From the NCBI GenBank assembly GCA_034421095.1, contig DAOUKR010000025.1, forward strand, positions 248,001-312,000: a stretch of DNA of 64,000 nucleotides. The letters are read 5' to 3'. Positions 24,276 to 33,140 of this stretch are shown piece after piece. The notes under the pieces were generated by a model. It did not search any database, had not been told where the DNA came from, and saw only the letters and a program-made list of their open reading frames with translations. The stretch's first letter is position 1, and each line of letters starts with the position of its first letter. This DNA comes from JAGWBG01 sp034421095 (GTDB lineage: Bacteria > Chloroflexota > Dehalococcoidia > Lucifugimonadales > JAGWBF01). The translations under genes and the position numbers were made by a program.

Positions 24276-25450
24276 CCTCTGGAGTCGAACATAGCTCTGT
24301 ACATATCAAGCACGGATGAATCCTGAGCGTACTGCACGGCGTATTCACGGGCACGCCTGGAGAGGGAAGCATGGGCCTCCGAGTCCATGTCCACACACTC
24401 TTGCAATATCGCTTGAAATCGCTCTCCATCATCCAAGGGCACATCCCAGCCGACACCCCTTTCCTCCAGACCGCGCCAGGGGGTCGTGTCGCTGACGAGC
24501 ACCGGGCATCCGGCAGCAAGGGACTCGAAGATGACGTTGGCGAAACCCTCGCCGAGGGTGGGAAAGAAGAACAAGTCATGCTCGGCCATCAACCGGCCAA
24601 CCTCTTCGTGGGGAACGGCCCCTCGATATGCCGCGGTCACGTTCTCGGGCAAGGAGCGGATAACTCCCTGGCACTCGGCCCAGTAAGCCGTGTCCTCCAG
24701 GGGGCCGTATATGTCAAGGCTAATCTCCCCCGTCAGGCCGTGCAACATCCTGAGAGCGCCGGCCAGATTCTTCTTTCTGGAGATCCGGGACAGGAAGACC
24801 ACGTCAAGGGTGCCCGGCTTTTTAGAAGATGATTTTCGCGGGTTACCGGTGACAGCCCTGGCAGTGACAAAATCGGGAAGGTTGCATACATTGGCATCTC
24901 GGTCAAATTCCCGATGAATCTCGGCAACCTCGTACTCGCTGGCGGCCTGCCAGAGAACGCCCCTGTACAGTCCGAGCAGCCTTGCGATGAGCATGTAGAG
25001 ACGCTTCTTAAGGCCCTTGAGCTTGAGGGCGCCCTGGGAGAACTCCCCATTGGGTGCGACAATGACAGGTTTTCTGGGAATCAACCCCAGCCGGCGCAGG
25101 AGCAAGGACTTGATGGTAAAGTCAGGCTCAAAAAAGCTATTCAGATACAGCAAATCGTAGTCAGTACCACGCAAGAGCCGCCACAATCCTACAAAAGACT
25201 GGAAGGAGGGTGACAGGTATCGTGCTTCAGCCTTGCCTACCCGGCTCCATATATCGGCATCAACCCCTTCGTAGGGAGTGGAATCCCCAAAGTCCCGGTC
25301 CTTGGTCACCACCTTGAAGGTGTACTCGTCCCCAAGCCGCTCGACCAGGCTTGACAGCTTGCGAATGGGGCCGCCCGCCTTATAGCCAGGCAGGTAGTGA
25401 TTAATTGGCATCAGAACCGTGGTGCGGGCTTTTTCGGGTTGTTGTGTCAA
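24230..25450 (-). CDS. Glycosyltransferase family 4
   Basis: A 406-residue GT-B glycosyltransferase with an N-terminal acceptor domain (LMPINHYLPGYKAGGPIRKL) and a C-terminal GT4 nucleotide-sugar domain (VVFLSRISRKKNLAG; YRGAVPHEEVGRLM; FFFPTLGEGFANVIFESLAAGCPVL read in parts, with the E(x)7E motif GEGFANVIFE). The TTG at 25450 gives the full N-terminus but has a weak ribosome site; an ATG at 25411 is the alternative. The last 14 residues (from about CFKNAF to the stop) are encoded by REP-like copy C, so the natural C-terminus was probably rewritten by repeat insertion. Donor and acceptor sugars unknown. Confidence 0.88.
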   Translation of the reverse strand: MTQQPEKARTTVLMPINHYLPGYKAGGPIRKLSSLVERLGDEYTFKVVTKDRDFGDSTPYEGVDADIWSRVGKAEARYLSPSFQSFVGLWRLLRGTDYDLLYLNSFFEPDFTIKSLLLRRLGLIPRKPVIVAPNGEFSQGALKLKGLKKRLYMLIARLLGLYRGVLWQAASEYEVAEIHREFDRDANVCNLPDFVTARAVTGNPRKSSSKKPGTLDVVFLSRISRKKNLAGALRMLHGLTGEISLDIYGPLEDTAYWAECQGVIRSLPENVTAAYRGAVPHEEVGRLMAEHDLFFFPTLGEGFANVIFESLAAGCPVLVSDTTPWRGLEERGVGWDVPLDDGERFQAILQECVDMDSEAHASLSRRAREYAVQYAQDSSVLDMYRAMFDSRGCFKNAFSPGGRRLG

Positions 25451-25516
25451 GCTACTGTCTCACTTGATGCAGGGTCTTTAAGGGTAGGGCACAGTTCCGG
25501 AATGACAGGGCGGCTG

Positions 25517-26752
25517 CTACTCGTCCTTCAGTTCCCATATAAGCTGCCGGTATTGCCTTGCGCTCTCGCGCCAGCTGGACATGGACTCTACGCGCCGTCT
25601 GCCGTTCCGGCCCATCCGTGCGCGCTCCTTCTCGTCTCGAAGGAGACGCAGAATCGCCCCACCCACGGCGTCTGCGTCGAACGGGGGGACCAGGAGGCCC
25701 GTTTCGCCATGAGCCACAGCCTCAGGGACACCCATTACGTCGCACCCAACCACGGGCTTGCCGAAAGCCCCGGCCTCGGCATACACCAGGCCGAACCCCT
25801 CTTGGACAGACGGCATCGCGAACACGTCGCAAGCATCGTAGAGGGCGAATTTCTCCGAATCGGACACTGTCCCCAGAAATGTGACCGCACCTCGCGTGGG
25901 AGACGGCAGCACGGCTTCGACCGTGCGTTCAAGCTCGGCCCTGTATGGCCCCTCACCCGCCACGACGTAGCGCGCGTCGGCGTACTCGGAGAGGAGTTGG
26001 GGCATGGCCCTGATGACCCACTGGATGCCCTTGTATTCGTCTAGCCTGGCAACCGTAAGGATTAGGGGACGGTGGCCGCCGGGATAGCCGCGCTCTCTCA
26101 GGTTGCTCATTGCCTCGCTGGCGCGGGCGCCGTCTTCTCGCCATGCGTCCATGGCGTCAACGTCAATAGCGTTGGGGATAACGGTAGTCCTTATGCGTTT
26201 CGAGCGTGCGAAATTGATAGCGTCGGCCTCGGTGGCCTTCGACACGCACACATTCACGTTTGCAGCTCGCAGACTGAGGCATAAAAGCCACCTGCGCCAG
26301 CACCCGGTCAGCCCCGGACCCATGTCACCCGGTATGTGATGAATAATCTGAATGACGGGAATGCGAGCCGCCTTTGCCGCCAGGCAACAGGCTGTGGCTA
26401 TGGACGCGGGCTGGTTGGCGACTATGTACTCGGCCCGATGCCGGCGTACCACACGGTACATATCCCACAAAAAACGAAGCCGTGCGAACAGTGCGGAGGG
26501 ACTTTTCCACCGCCCCGAACCCAGATGCGTGTTGTGTATACGCTCAATTGGGTAGCCGCAATCCGCCTCGAACCGCTCCAACTCCTCAGGAGCCGGACAC
26601 CGAATGGCCCGGTTGGGATGGGGGCAGGACATGGCAACGTAGGTGATGTCTTCGCCCAGTCCGGTCAGGTGTCTCGCTATCTGGTGACAGTGTACCTCTC
26701 CGCCCCCCACGTGAGCGTTGCACAGGTATGACACCATCAACCCGGTGCCCAT
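25517..26752 (-). CDS. Glycosyltransferase family 4
   Basis: A 411-residue GT-B glycosyltransferase. It starts with VSYLCNAHVGGGEVHCHQIARHL (split: VSYLCNAHVGGGEVH, CHQIARHL), the glycine-rich acceptor-domain loop. The C-terminal domain shows ILTVARLDEYKGIQWVIRAM, VVAGEGPYRAEL, FLGTVSDSEKFALY and the E(x)7E motif in SVQEGFGLVYAEAGAFGKPV. ATG 26752 has an excellent AAGGAGG 6 nt upstream. The protein is inferred to act on the lipid-linked glycan at the inner face of the cytoplasmic membrane. It is separated from the ABC transporter gene by 107 bp that hold no other recognisable feature. Confidence 0.92.
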   Translation of the reverse strand: MGTGLMVSYLCNAHVGGGEVHCHQIARHLTGLGEDITYVAMSCPHPNRAIRCPAPEELERFEADCGYPIERIHNTHLGSGRWKSPSALFARLRFLWDMYRVVRRHRAEYIVANQPASIATACCLAAKAARIPVIQIIHHIPGDMGPGLTGCWRRWLLCLSLRAANVNVCVSKATEADAINFARSKRIRTTVIPNAIDVDAMDAWREDGARASEAMSNLRERGYPGGHRPLILTVARLDEYKGIQWVIRAMPQLLSEYADARYVVAGEGPYRAELERTVEAVLPSPTRGAVTFLGTVSDSEKFALYDACDVFAMPSVQEGFGLVYAEAGAFGKPVVGCDVMGVPEAVAHGETGLLVPPFDADAVGGAILRLLRDEKERARMGRNGRRRVESMSSWRESARQYRQLIWELKDE

Positions 26753-26859
26753 GGATACCTCCTTCCTTGCCGCGCTCAGGCGACTTGCCTACCTGCCCGG
26801 ATGTTAAGCAAATGTCTCCAGAAAAGAATACGGACTTATGCCCGCCACCCAAAGGGTCG

Positions 26860-28632
26860 CTACCTGGAAGAGGCTACCAGGCGCGAGTAGTGGCCCTGCC
26901 GTTCCAGTAGCTCCTCGTGGCTCCCTTCTTCGATTACCTCACCCCCGTCCAGAACGATAATCTTGTCTGCGTACCTTACGGTTGAGAGGCGATGGGCAAT
27001 AACTATCACCGTACGCTCTCTGGAAACGTTGTCTATGGCTTCCTGCACCAGCCTTTCCGAAACGCTGTCCAGGGAGCTGGTCGCCTCGTCGAATATCATG
27101 ACTTCCGGCTCGCCCAGAATGGCCCTGGCAATGGCGATGCGCTGCTGCTGTCCTCCCGAGAGTTTCATGCCCCGGTCTCCTATTACCGTGTCGTAGGCCT
27201 CGGGAAGCTCGGAGATGAACCCGTGGGCGTTGGCAATCTCTGCCGCTTTGACAACCGACTCCATGGAATATCCGTCCCTGCTGAAGACGATATTTTCTGT
27301 GATGGTATTGTGATATATAAAAGGCTCCTGGCTCACAAAGCCGACTCTGCCAAGCCATTTCTCCAGCTTGTAGTCCCTGAGAGATACCCCGTCAATGGCG
27401 ACCCTTCCCCCCGCAGGCTCAAATAGCCCAAGGACCAGGTTGACGATGGTGGTCTTCCCGGACCCGGAGGGACCCACAATGGCGGTCACTTTCCCCTTCT
27501 CAAAGGTCAGGTTGACGCCGTCCAGGAGGGTTTCCCGGCCCTGATGGGCGAAGGTCACGTTATCGAAGGTAATCCCATTCTCAAAGAACTTCAGGTCCCT
27601 GCCGCCATCCCTGCGTTGGGGCACGGGGCCTGTGAGGGTATGATGCAGCCTCTCTGCATCGGGCAGGGACTGCATCACGTCCATGCGGAACCTGCCAAAG
27701 TTGGTAACGGAGGGAAGAAGCTGCACCAGGCCCATGGCGAAGACGCCGAGCTTGGGCAGGGTTTCGGAGAACGTGCCCGGGCTGACAACCCGCAGTACCA
27801 GAATTATTCCCAGCATTGTGGCAACGGCCGTAAACTCCATCAGGGGTCTGGGGGCAGCAAGCAGCATCTGGCCCTTTGCGTATAGCTCGGAATAGATGAG
27901 GTTCTCCCGGGCAAAGCGCCCAAGCCATCCTCGAAGTGTGTTGAAGGCGATGATTTGCCGAATGCCCGCCAGAAACTCGTTGGTGATGACAATCTGGGCG
28001 GCTTCGGCGGACACGCTCCTCTGGCCAATATTGTAGGAGACCCTTTTTGACAGGTAATGGACGACCCAGAAGTAAATCAGCCCCAGCCCGGCTATGGCCA
28101 GGGTGATGTAGGGGGAGACCAGCATCAAAACGATGATGATGGCAGCTATACGGAGTAGCTCGGATAACATCCTGGGAGTGATTAGCAAAAAATTATTCAC
28201 CATCCTGTGGGGTGCCTGCATAGTGCTGTAAATCAAGTCTCCCTGTTTACTGTCCAGGAAGAACTGGTAGCGGGACCCTGCGTACCTCTCCATTACCCGT
28301 CTCCGGGTATGGTAAAGCACCCTGGCGCTGCCGTAGGCCGTCAGTGCTTCCCGGAGCAAGGTAAATACCGTCTTCACGAAGAATATGCCAATGAGCAGGA
28401 CGGCCGCCGCAACGATGGGGTCGTCGAATGGCATGAGGTCCACCAGACCGGTCATGAATCCCAGTATGCCACCCGCTTCCTCCCCTGAGTCGCTAATCAC
28501 GGAGGAGAACACCGGGAAGAAGGCAGCCAGCCCAAGGCTCTCAAGAGTCGCAGCAGCCAGGGTAACGACCAGTATCAAGCCGTAAAGGAGCCTGTAGGGC
28601 CTGATAAAGTAGTAGATTACCCGATAGAGCAT
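26860..28632 (-). CDS. ABC transporter, fused permease-ATPase (MsbA/PglK-like flippase)
   Basis: A 590-residue half-transporter. Residues 1-310 hold six membrane helices (ABC_membrane), and residues about 345-590 the nucleotide-binding domain with Walker A GPSGSGKT, Q-loop FVSQEPFIYHNTI, signature LSGGQQQR, Walker B VMIFDEATSSLD and the switch His in VIAHRLSTV. All catalytic residues are intact. In this context the best guess is a homodimeric flippase for lipid-linked oligosaccharide, as with PglK or MsbA, replacing a Wzx flippase that I do not find here. Substrate assignment is inference from position. Confidence 0.92.
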   Translation of the reverse strand: MLYRVIYYFIRPYRLLYGLILVVTLAAATLESLGLAAFFPVFSSVISDSGEEAGGILGFMTGLVDLMPFDDPIVAAAVLLIGIFFVKTVFTLLREALTAYGSARVLYHTRRRVMERYAGSRYQFFLDSKQGDLIYSTMQAPHRMVNNFLLITPRMLSELLRIAAIIIVLMLVSPYITLAIAGLGLIYFWVVHYLSKRVSYNIGQRSVSAEAAQIVITNEFLAGIRQIIAFNTLRGWLGRFARENLIYSELYAKGQMLLAAPRPLMEFTAVATMLGIILVLRVVSPGTFSETLPKLGVFAMGLVQLLPSVTNFGRFRMDVMQSLPDAERLHHTLTGPVPQRRDGGRDLKFFENGITFDNVTFAHQGRETLLDGVNLTFEKGKVTAIVGPSGSGKTTIVNLVLGLFEPAGGRVAIDGVSLRDYKLEKWLGRVGFVSQEPFIYHNTITENIVFSRDGYSMESVVKAAEIANAHGFISELPEAYDTVIGDRGMKLSGGQQQRIAIARAILGEPEVMIFDEATSSLDSVSERLVQEAIDNVSRERTVIVIAHRLSTVRYADKIIVLDGGEVIEEGSHEELLERQGHYSRLVASSR

Positions 28633-28684
28633 AATCTGTATCTCGCCAATGTGTTGAATGTATTGAAGGTTATAGCTTCGTCCT

Positions 28685-28700
28685 CCCGGCCTGCGCCGGG
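28685..28700. repeat. Hairpin CCCGGC-CTGC-GCCGGG
   Basis: Six-base perfect stem with a 4-nt loop in the 227 bp gap between the ABC transporter and the regulator gene. No T-run follows on either strand. The rest of the gap shows no gene; short repeated words (AGCTTCGTC, GGAAGCTACGACG) suggest a decayed dispersed repeat. Confidence 0.5.
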
Positions 28701-28859
28701 CATGTCAGGTCGTCGTATGCAAGACATCTTCGGAGCAGGAAGCTACGACGAATGTTGCCCTTTGTTCAAATAGCTGGACAAGTACGGCAGCCTTCAGTCG
28801 GTCCCTGGCGACATACTCGGCCAGGGGTCTGGTGTGAGCGACATGCCATTTAAGGGCCA

Positions 28860-29501
28860 TCACCCCTCCCCCTTGATGCCGCGACGCGTGAAGAAAGTGA
28901 CCAGCTTGTCCTTAGCGACCCCCAACTCTTGTAGCTCCGTGCAATCAGCGTCGGGGCTACTCAGGCGGGCAATGAATATCCTGTCGTACTGCTCGGGCTG
29001 TAGGGTCCCAACATCACGCACCGACATGCCCAGAAACCTGCCATTGCCTGTGGCCTTTGAGACAAAGACGTCTATCTCCTCGACATCCATTTCCCGGAGT
29101 CCCAGGTAAACCAGCTCCGCAAACTCTCCCGTCCCGAATATCGCCACCCGGGACTCCTGGTTGAGTGCCACCGTCTGAAGCTCTTCGCGCAACGTCCGGC
29201 GCACTTGCTTGTAGTGGTCGAGGACACGATGCACATAGGACACGGTAAGCTGGACTTTCCGAGCAAACCCGGATGGAGTCAGGGCGTAGACCCAGCGTTT
29301 CCAGCCTGCCCTGGTCATGCGGATATATCCCTTCTCTACCAGGTTACGCAGCAGCACGTTGGTCAGGCCCAGGGCAATCCCTATCTGCCGTGACAGGTCT
29401 CTTTGAGTGGTCCCGGGGGTGCTGTGGACTTCAGAGAGCATCCGCAACTCCCTGTAATCCGGCCCCTCCATCATGCCCTTTTGTTCATTATCTGAACGCA
29501 T
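28860..29501 (-). CDS. Winged-helix regulator fused to a Rossmann-like sensor domain
   Basis: About 213 residues. Residues 10-85 form a MarR/EPS-type winged helix (TQRDLSRQIGIALGLTNVLLRNLVEKGYIRM read in parts: helix 2 TQRDLSRQIG, recognition helix ALGLTNVLLRNL, wing ALTPSG). Residues about 120-205 resemble the Rossmann-like domain found at the N-terminus of PglD/NeuD acyltransferases or at the C-terminus of sugar C-methyltransferases, with AIFGTGEFAELVYLGL and a following VFVSK strand. It probably senses a nucleotide, CoA or sugar ligand and controls the polysaccharide genes downstream. The ATG at 29501 lies only 8 nt after a TAGTAT -10, so translation may be leaderless; longer upstream starts would contain the promoter. 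Confidence 0.78.
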   Translation of the reverse strand: MRSDNEQKGMMEGPDYRELRMLSEVHSTPGTTQRDLSRQIGIALGLTNVLLRNLVEKGYIRMTRAGWKRWVYALTPSGFARKVQLTVSYVHRVLDHYKQVRRTLREELQTVALNQESRVAIFGTGEFAELVYLGLREMDVEEIDVFVSKATGNGRFLGMSVRDVGTLQPEQYDRIFIARLSSPDADCTELQELGVAKDKLVTFFTRRGIKGEG

Positions 29502-29509
29502 CGTTACTA

Positions 29510-29539
29510 ATACTACGAGCATCACATTTCCCGTGTCAA
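29510..29539 (-). promoter_or_regulatory. sigma70-type promoter for the polysaccharide regulator
   Basis: On the minus strand TTGACA at 29534-29539, 18 bp spacer, TAGTAT at 29510-29515. The predicted start point is within a few bases of the ATG at 29501. It may drive the regulator alone or the whole minus-strand polysaccharide run. Confidence 0.55.
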
Positions 29540-29600
29540 GCCGATGGGGGTGGAATTTGATGAGGTTTACTTTCACGGGGCACAAGGAACGGAAGGATTT

Positions 29601-32117
29601 TTAGCTTACCTCAGCCCTCACCTTGTCCAGAAATAGGGACACTTCCCGATACAGGGACTCATGGTGCGGCTTTCGGAGGTCGGGGTCGTCTCGAAAAAGC
29701 CTTGCGGCCTCCTCTCTGGCAGATTTGAGCAGGTCATGGTCCGAGAGGCGGGCAACCCGCAGAGCCGGCAGTCCGCTCTGGCGAGTACCAAAGTAGTCAC
29801 CCGGACCCCGCAGGCTCAGGTCTACTTCGGCAAGCTGGAACCCGTCGTGTATCCGCTCCACCGCCAACAGGCGTTCCTTGGCCTCCGGGGTGGAATAGTC
29901 GGAAAGCAGGAGGCAGTAGCTCTTGTTCTCGCCGCGACCTACCCGCCCCCGAAACTGGTGTAGCTGGGACAGCCCAAAGCGATGGGCACCCTCCACCACC
30001 ATCACGGTGGCATTGGGAACGTCTATGCCCACCTCCACCACCGCCGTGGACACCAGTATGTCGGTGTCGCCGTTTCGGAACCTCCCCATGACCTCATCCT
30101 TTTCGCCGGGCGTCATTCTACCGTGAAGCAGGCCCAACCTCAAATCAGGAAAGACCTCCGTAGAAAGGCGCTCGTATTCATCCGTAGCTGCCCTGGCCTC
30201 CACAGCGTCAGATTCCTCAATGAGCGGGCAGATGACAAAGGCCTGTCGGCCATTACGGATTTCCTTGCGGACAAATCCGTAGGCTTCATTCCGCCGCTCT
30301 GGAGGTACGTTGCGTGTCAGCACTTGTTGCCTCCCCGGAGGAAGCTGGTCTATGGTGGATACGTCCAGGTCGCCATAGATGGTCAGGGCCAGGGTTCTCG
30401 GTATGGGGGTGGCGGACATGACCAGCAAGTGGGGAGTCGTGCCACTCCTTTGCCGCAAGGCTGCTCGCTGCATTACCCCGAAGCGGTGCTGCTCGTCCAC
30501 TACCGCCAGAGCAAGACGGGGAAATTCCACGCCCTCCTGAATCAGGGCGTGGGTCCCTATGGCTATGTCCAGCGTTCCCTCCGACACTCGCTGCTGTAGC
30601 TCCCGCTTCAAGGCTGCCCTGGTGCTGCCCGTGAGAAGCCCCACCGAGATAGGTCTGGGCAATGAGTCGAGATAAACGGTGATAAGGTTTTCTTCATGTA
30701 AGGGCCTGGCAAGCTCGCCCAGCAGTCGCGATACGGTGGCGAAATGCTGCTCCGCAAGAACTTCCGTGGGGACCATTATGGAACCCTGATAGCCGCTGGC
30801 GACGGCCTCCAGAAGGCCGGCAAGGGCGACCACAGTCTTTCCACTGCCTACCTCACCCTGAAGGAGACGGTTCATGGACGGAGTCCCTCTGGCCATATCA
30901 GCCAATATCTCCCCAAGACACCGCTCCTGGGCATCGGTGAGGCTGAAAGGCAGAGAGGCAATGAAACCATCTCTGACTTTGGGGTTGGCCTGCACCGATA
31001 TTCCTTCCGCCGCATCCTGCCAGCTTCTGCGTCGCCTGAGCACCGCCATCTGTATCAGGAAGAACTCATCGAAGGCCAAGCGCTTTCGAGCCATCTCCAG
31101 GGAAATCAAGTCGTCGGGATAGTGGGCCTGCAGGATGGCTTCAGGCAAGGAGACCAGTTTCGCTCTTTTCTGCAGGTCCTCAGGGATGAAATCTTCCATG
31201 CGAGGGACCCACTGTTCCAGGGCCTGCCAGATGATGCTTCGCAATCTGCGCGGGGCGAGACCCTCTGTGCCAGGGTATACCGGCACAAGCCTTCCCGTGT
31301 GTATCAGGCTTTCCTGTTTGTCGAGTATCTCAAACTCGGGCGACTGGAGCTGCAACTGGCCTCTGTAAGCCTCCACCCTGCCGCTGAGAGCCACCCTGGA
31401 ATTGGGCTTCAGTACCCTGGCAACATAGGGTTGCCCAATCCAGACCGCTCTTACGTTACCGGTCTCGTCGCTCACCACCGCCTCGGTGGCCTTCAGCTTG
31501 CCTTTCTGCCCCAGTTTCGTTTCCCTGGCCTCCCAAACGGTGGCGACGACGGTCTGCTCCTCTCCCACCACAAGCTCGGAAATACTGGAGAAATTGGAGA
31601 AGTCATTGTGACGCCTGGGGAAGAGATAAAGGAGGTCTCTGATGGTGGCTACATCCAGCTTTAACAGCTTGCCCGATAACTTCGCGTCCACGCCTCGCAG
31701 CCGGTCAACGGGGGAATCCAGGCTAACACCGCCGGGGATGGACGTTGGTTTCAGGGGCGGGCCTTTCAATGGAGGGGGGGTGTCTTCCTTGTCATGGTCC
31801 GAGAGAATCGGACTGGCGGGGGATTCACCATCACCCGGAACTTCCTCTAATAATGCGATAGCACGCGACTCAATATCTTCAAGCCTGACAAGCCAACTGT
31901 GCACCCATTCCCGCCGTTGGGACGGGGTAAGGTCATGGTAGGGTACGCTCAGAGCATCACCGCTCGCTATGGCTGTGAATTCCGCGGCGTGCTGCTCCAG
32001 GAAGCGGTCCAAGCCGCCCATCACGGCGTCGTCCTGGAACTTCTTTTCCTTCTCAAGATTGAGTATCTTACGGAAGAAGTCTAGATCAAGCCGGGCGGAG
32101 GCATCTCTGGAAGTCAT
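29601..32117 (-). CDS. recG: ATP-dependent DNA helicase RecG
   Basis: An 838-residue superfamily 2 helicase. The N-terminal part (about 1-150) is an extra helical extension; the OB-fold wedge domain follows (around 220-300, with VWEARETKLGQKGKL and the aromatic wedge), then helicase motif I GEVGSGKTVVAL, Ia MVPTEVLAEQH, II VVDEQHRFGVMQ (DEQH), III MSATPIPRTLAL, and V/VI STAVVEVGIDVPNA with HRFGLSQLHQFRGRVGR. RecG remodels stalled forks and Holliday junctions. The length is longer than E. coli RecG (693) mainly because of the N-terminal extension, common in Chloroflexota and Firmicutes-like relatives. It is 36 bp downstream of the DegV gene. Confidence 0.97.
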   Translation of the reverse strand: MTSRDASARLDLDFFRKILNLEKEKKFQDDAVMGGLDRFLEQHAAEFTAIASGDALSVPYHDLTPSQRREWVHSWLVRLEDIESRAIALLEEVPGDGESPASPILSDHDKEDTPPPLKGPPLKPTSIPGGVSLDSPVDRLRGVDAKLSGKLLKLDVATIRDLLYLFPRRHNDFSNFSSISELVVGEEQTVVATVWEARETKLGQKGKLKATEAVVSDETGNVRAVWIGQPYVARVLKPNSRVALSGRVEAYRGQLQLQSPEFEILDKQESLIHTGRLVPVYPGTEGLAPRRLRSIIWQALEQWVPRMEDFIPEDLQKRAKLVSLPEAILQAHYPDDLISLEMARKRLAFDEFFLIQMAVLRRRRSWQDAAEGISVQANPKVRDGFIASLPFSLTDAQERCLGEILADMARGTPSMNRLLQGEVGSGKTVVALAGLLEAVASGYQGSIMVPTEVLAEQHFATVSRLLGELARPLHEENLITVYLDSLPRPISVGLLTGSTRAALKRELQQRVSEGTLDIAIGTHALIQEGVEFPRLALAVVDEQHRFGVMQRAALRQRSGTTPHLLVMSATPIPRTLALTIYGDLDVSTIDQLPPGRQQVLTRNVPPERRNEAYGFVRKEIRNGRQAFVICPLIEESDAVEARAATDEYERLSTEVFPDLRLGLLHGRMTPGEKDEVMGRFRNGDTDILVSTAVVEVGIDVPNATVMVVEGAHRFGLSQLHQFRGRVGRGENKSYCLLLSDYSTPEAKERLLAVERIHDGFQLAEVDLSLRGPGDYFGTRQSGLPALRVARLSDHDLLKSAREEAARLFRDDPDLRKPHHESLYREVSLFLDKVRAEVS

Positions 32118-32153
32118 CGCAAGGCAAGTGTACCATGAAGGATGGAAAGCCTG

Positions 32154-32999
32154 CTAGGAGGATGATGTCAGTCCTACACCCAATGCTCCCGGGCCAAGGT
32201 ATGTACCTACCACGGGGCCGAACCTGGACATGACAATCCGGTCGTCGGGGACCAGGTCCTTGAGCTGCTCCTTGAGGGATTCCGCCTCGTCCGGCGTAGT
32301 GCTGTATATGATGGAAAGGGACTTCACGGGAGCAAGACCCCTTACAATATCCACCAGCCGACGCAGGCCCCGCTCCCTGGTACGGGCACGCTCCAACGGA
32401 TGTGCCTCCCCGTCCTTAATCATAAGCAGAGGTTTTATGTTAAGAAGAGACCCCACAAAGGCACTGGCCTTGCCTATGCGCCCCCCCTTCTGGAGATACT
32501 CAAGGGTATCCACGAGGAAATAGCTGTGAGTCTGGGAGAGGGAACTCTGAACACCCGCCACCACCTGGTCGAAAGAGGCACCGGAACGTACCATCCGAGC
32601 CGCCTCCAGGGCCACCAGCCCCAGACCCACGGAAGCCGTCCGGGAGTCTATAATTTCAATGCTCCCCGACCCGGATGACTGAATGGCATCCCTTGCCTGT
32701 GTGGCCGAGTTGAGTGTGCCGCTGAGCTTGCCGGAGACATGAATGGATACCACGTCATGGCCTTCACTACGCAGCGGCTCGTACACCTGTACGAAGTCGT
32801 TGACCGAGGGCTGGGCGGTGGTGGGCAGCCGGGGACTGGCTACCAGTTTACGGTAGAACTCATCCGGCCCGATGTCTATTCCGTCTTTGTATACCTCATC
32901 ATCGAAATGGACGTTGCAAGGAATTACCGTTAAACCCCACTGCTCCGCCAACTCCCGGGGCAAATCGCACGTGCTATCCGTAACCAGTTTCACCGCCAT
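32154..32999 (-). CDS. fakB: DegV family fatty-acid-binding protein (FakB-like)
   Basis: A 281-residue DegV protein with VTDSTCDLP at the N-terminus, the fatty-acid/phosphate motif HVSGKLSGTLNSA (Ser-Gly-Thr), DSRTASVGLGLVALEAA, and YLQKGGRIGKASAFVGSLLNIKP. DegV/FakB proteins bind a fatty acid and present its carboxylate to the kinase FakA. It sits 141 bp downstream of the FakA-type gene, which supports that partnership. The gap holds no gene. Transcribed with recG. Confidence 0.92.
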   Translation of the reverse strand: MAVKLVTDSTCDLPRELAEQWGLTVIPCNVHFDDEVYKDGIDIGPDEFYRKLVASPRLPTTAQPSVNDFVQVYEPLRSEGHDVVSIHVSGKLSGTLNSATQARDAIQSSGSGSIEIIDSRTASVGLGLVALEAARMVRSGASFDQVVAGVQSSLSQTHSYFLVDTLEYLQKGGRIGKASAFVGSLLNIKPLLMIKDGEAHPLERARTRERGLRRLVDIVRGLAPVKSLSIIYSTTPDEAESLKEQLKDLVPDDRIVMSRFGPVVGTYLGPGALGVGLTSSS

Positions 33000-33140
33000 G
33001 ATGCAAGCCTCCTGGCCGTTATTTCCAGGGTCTCCGACATGGAAGAGACCTTTCCGTAATCTGTGCCGAAGCTACGAGTTCCTGCCTACGGAGTGCCGAA
33101 GCGTGGGTGGGCTTCTCTTGGATGAAACATCATGCCCCGT

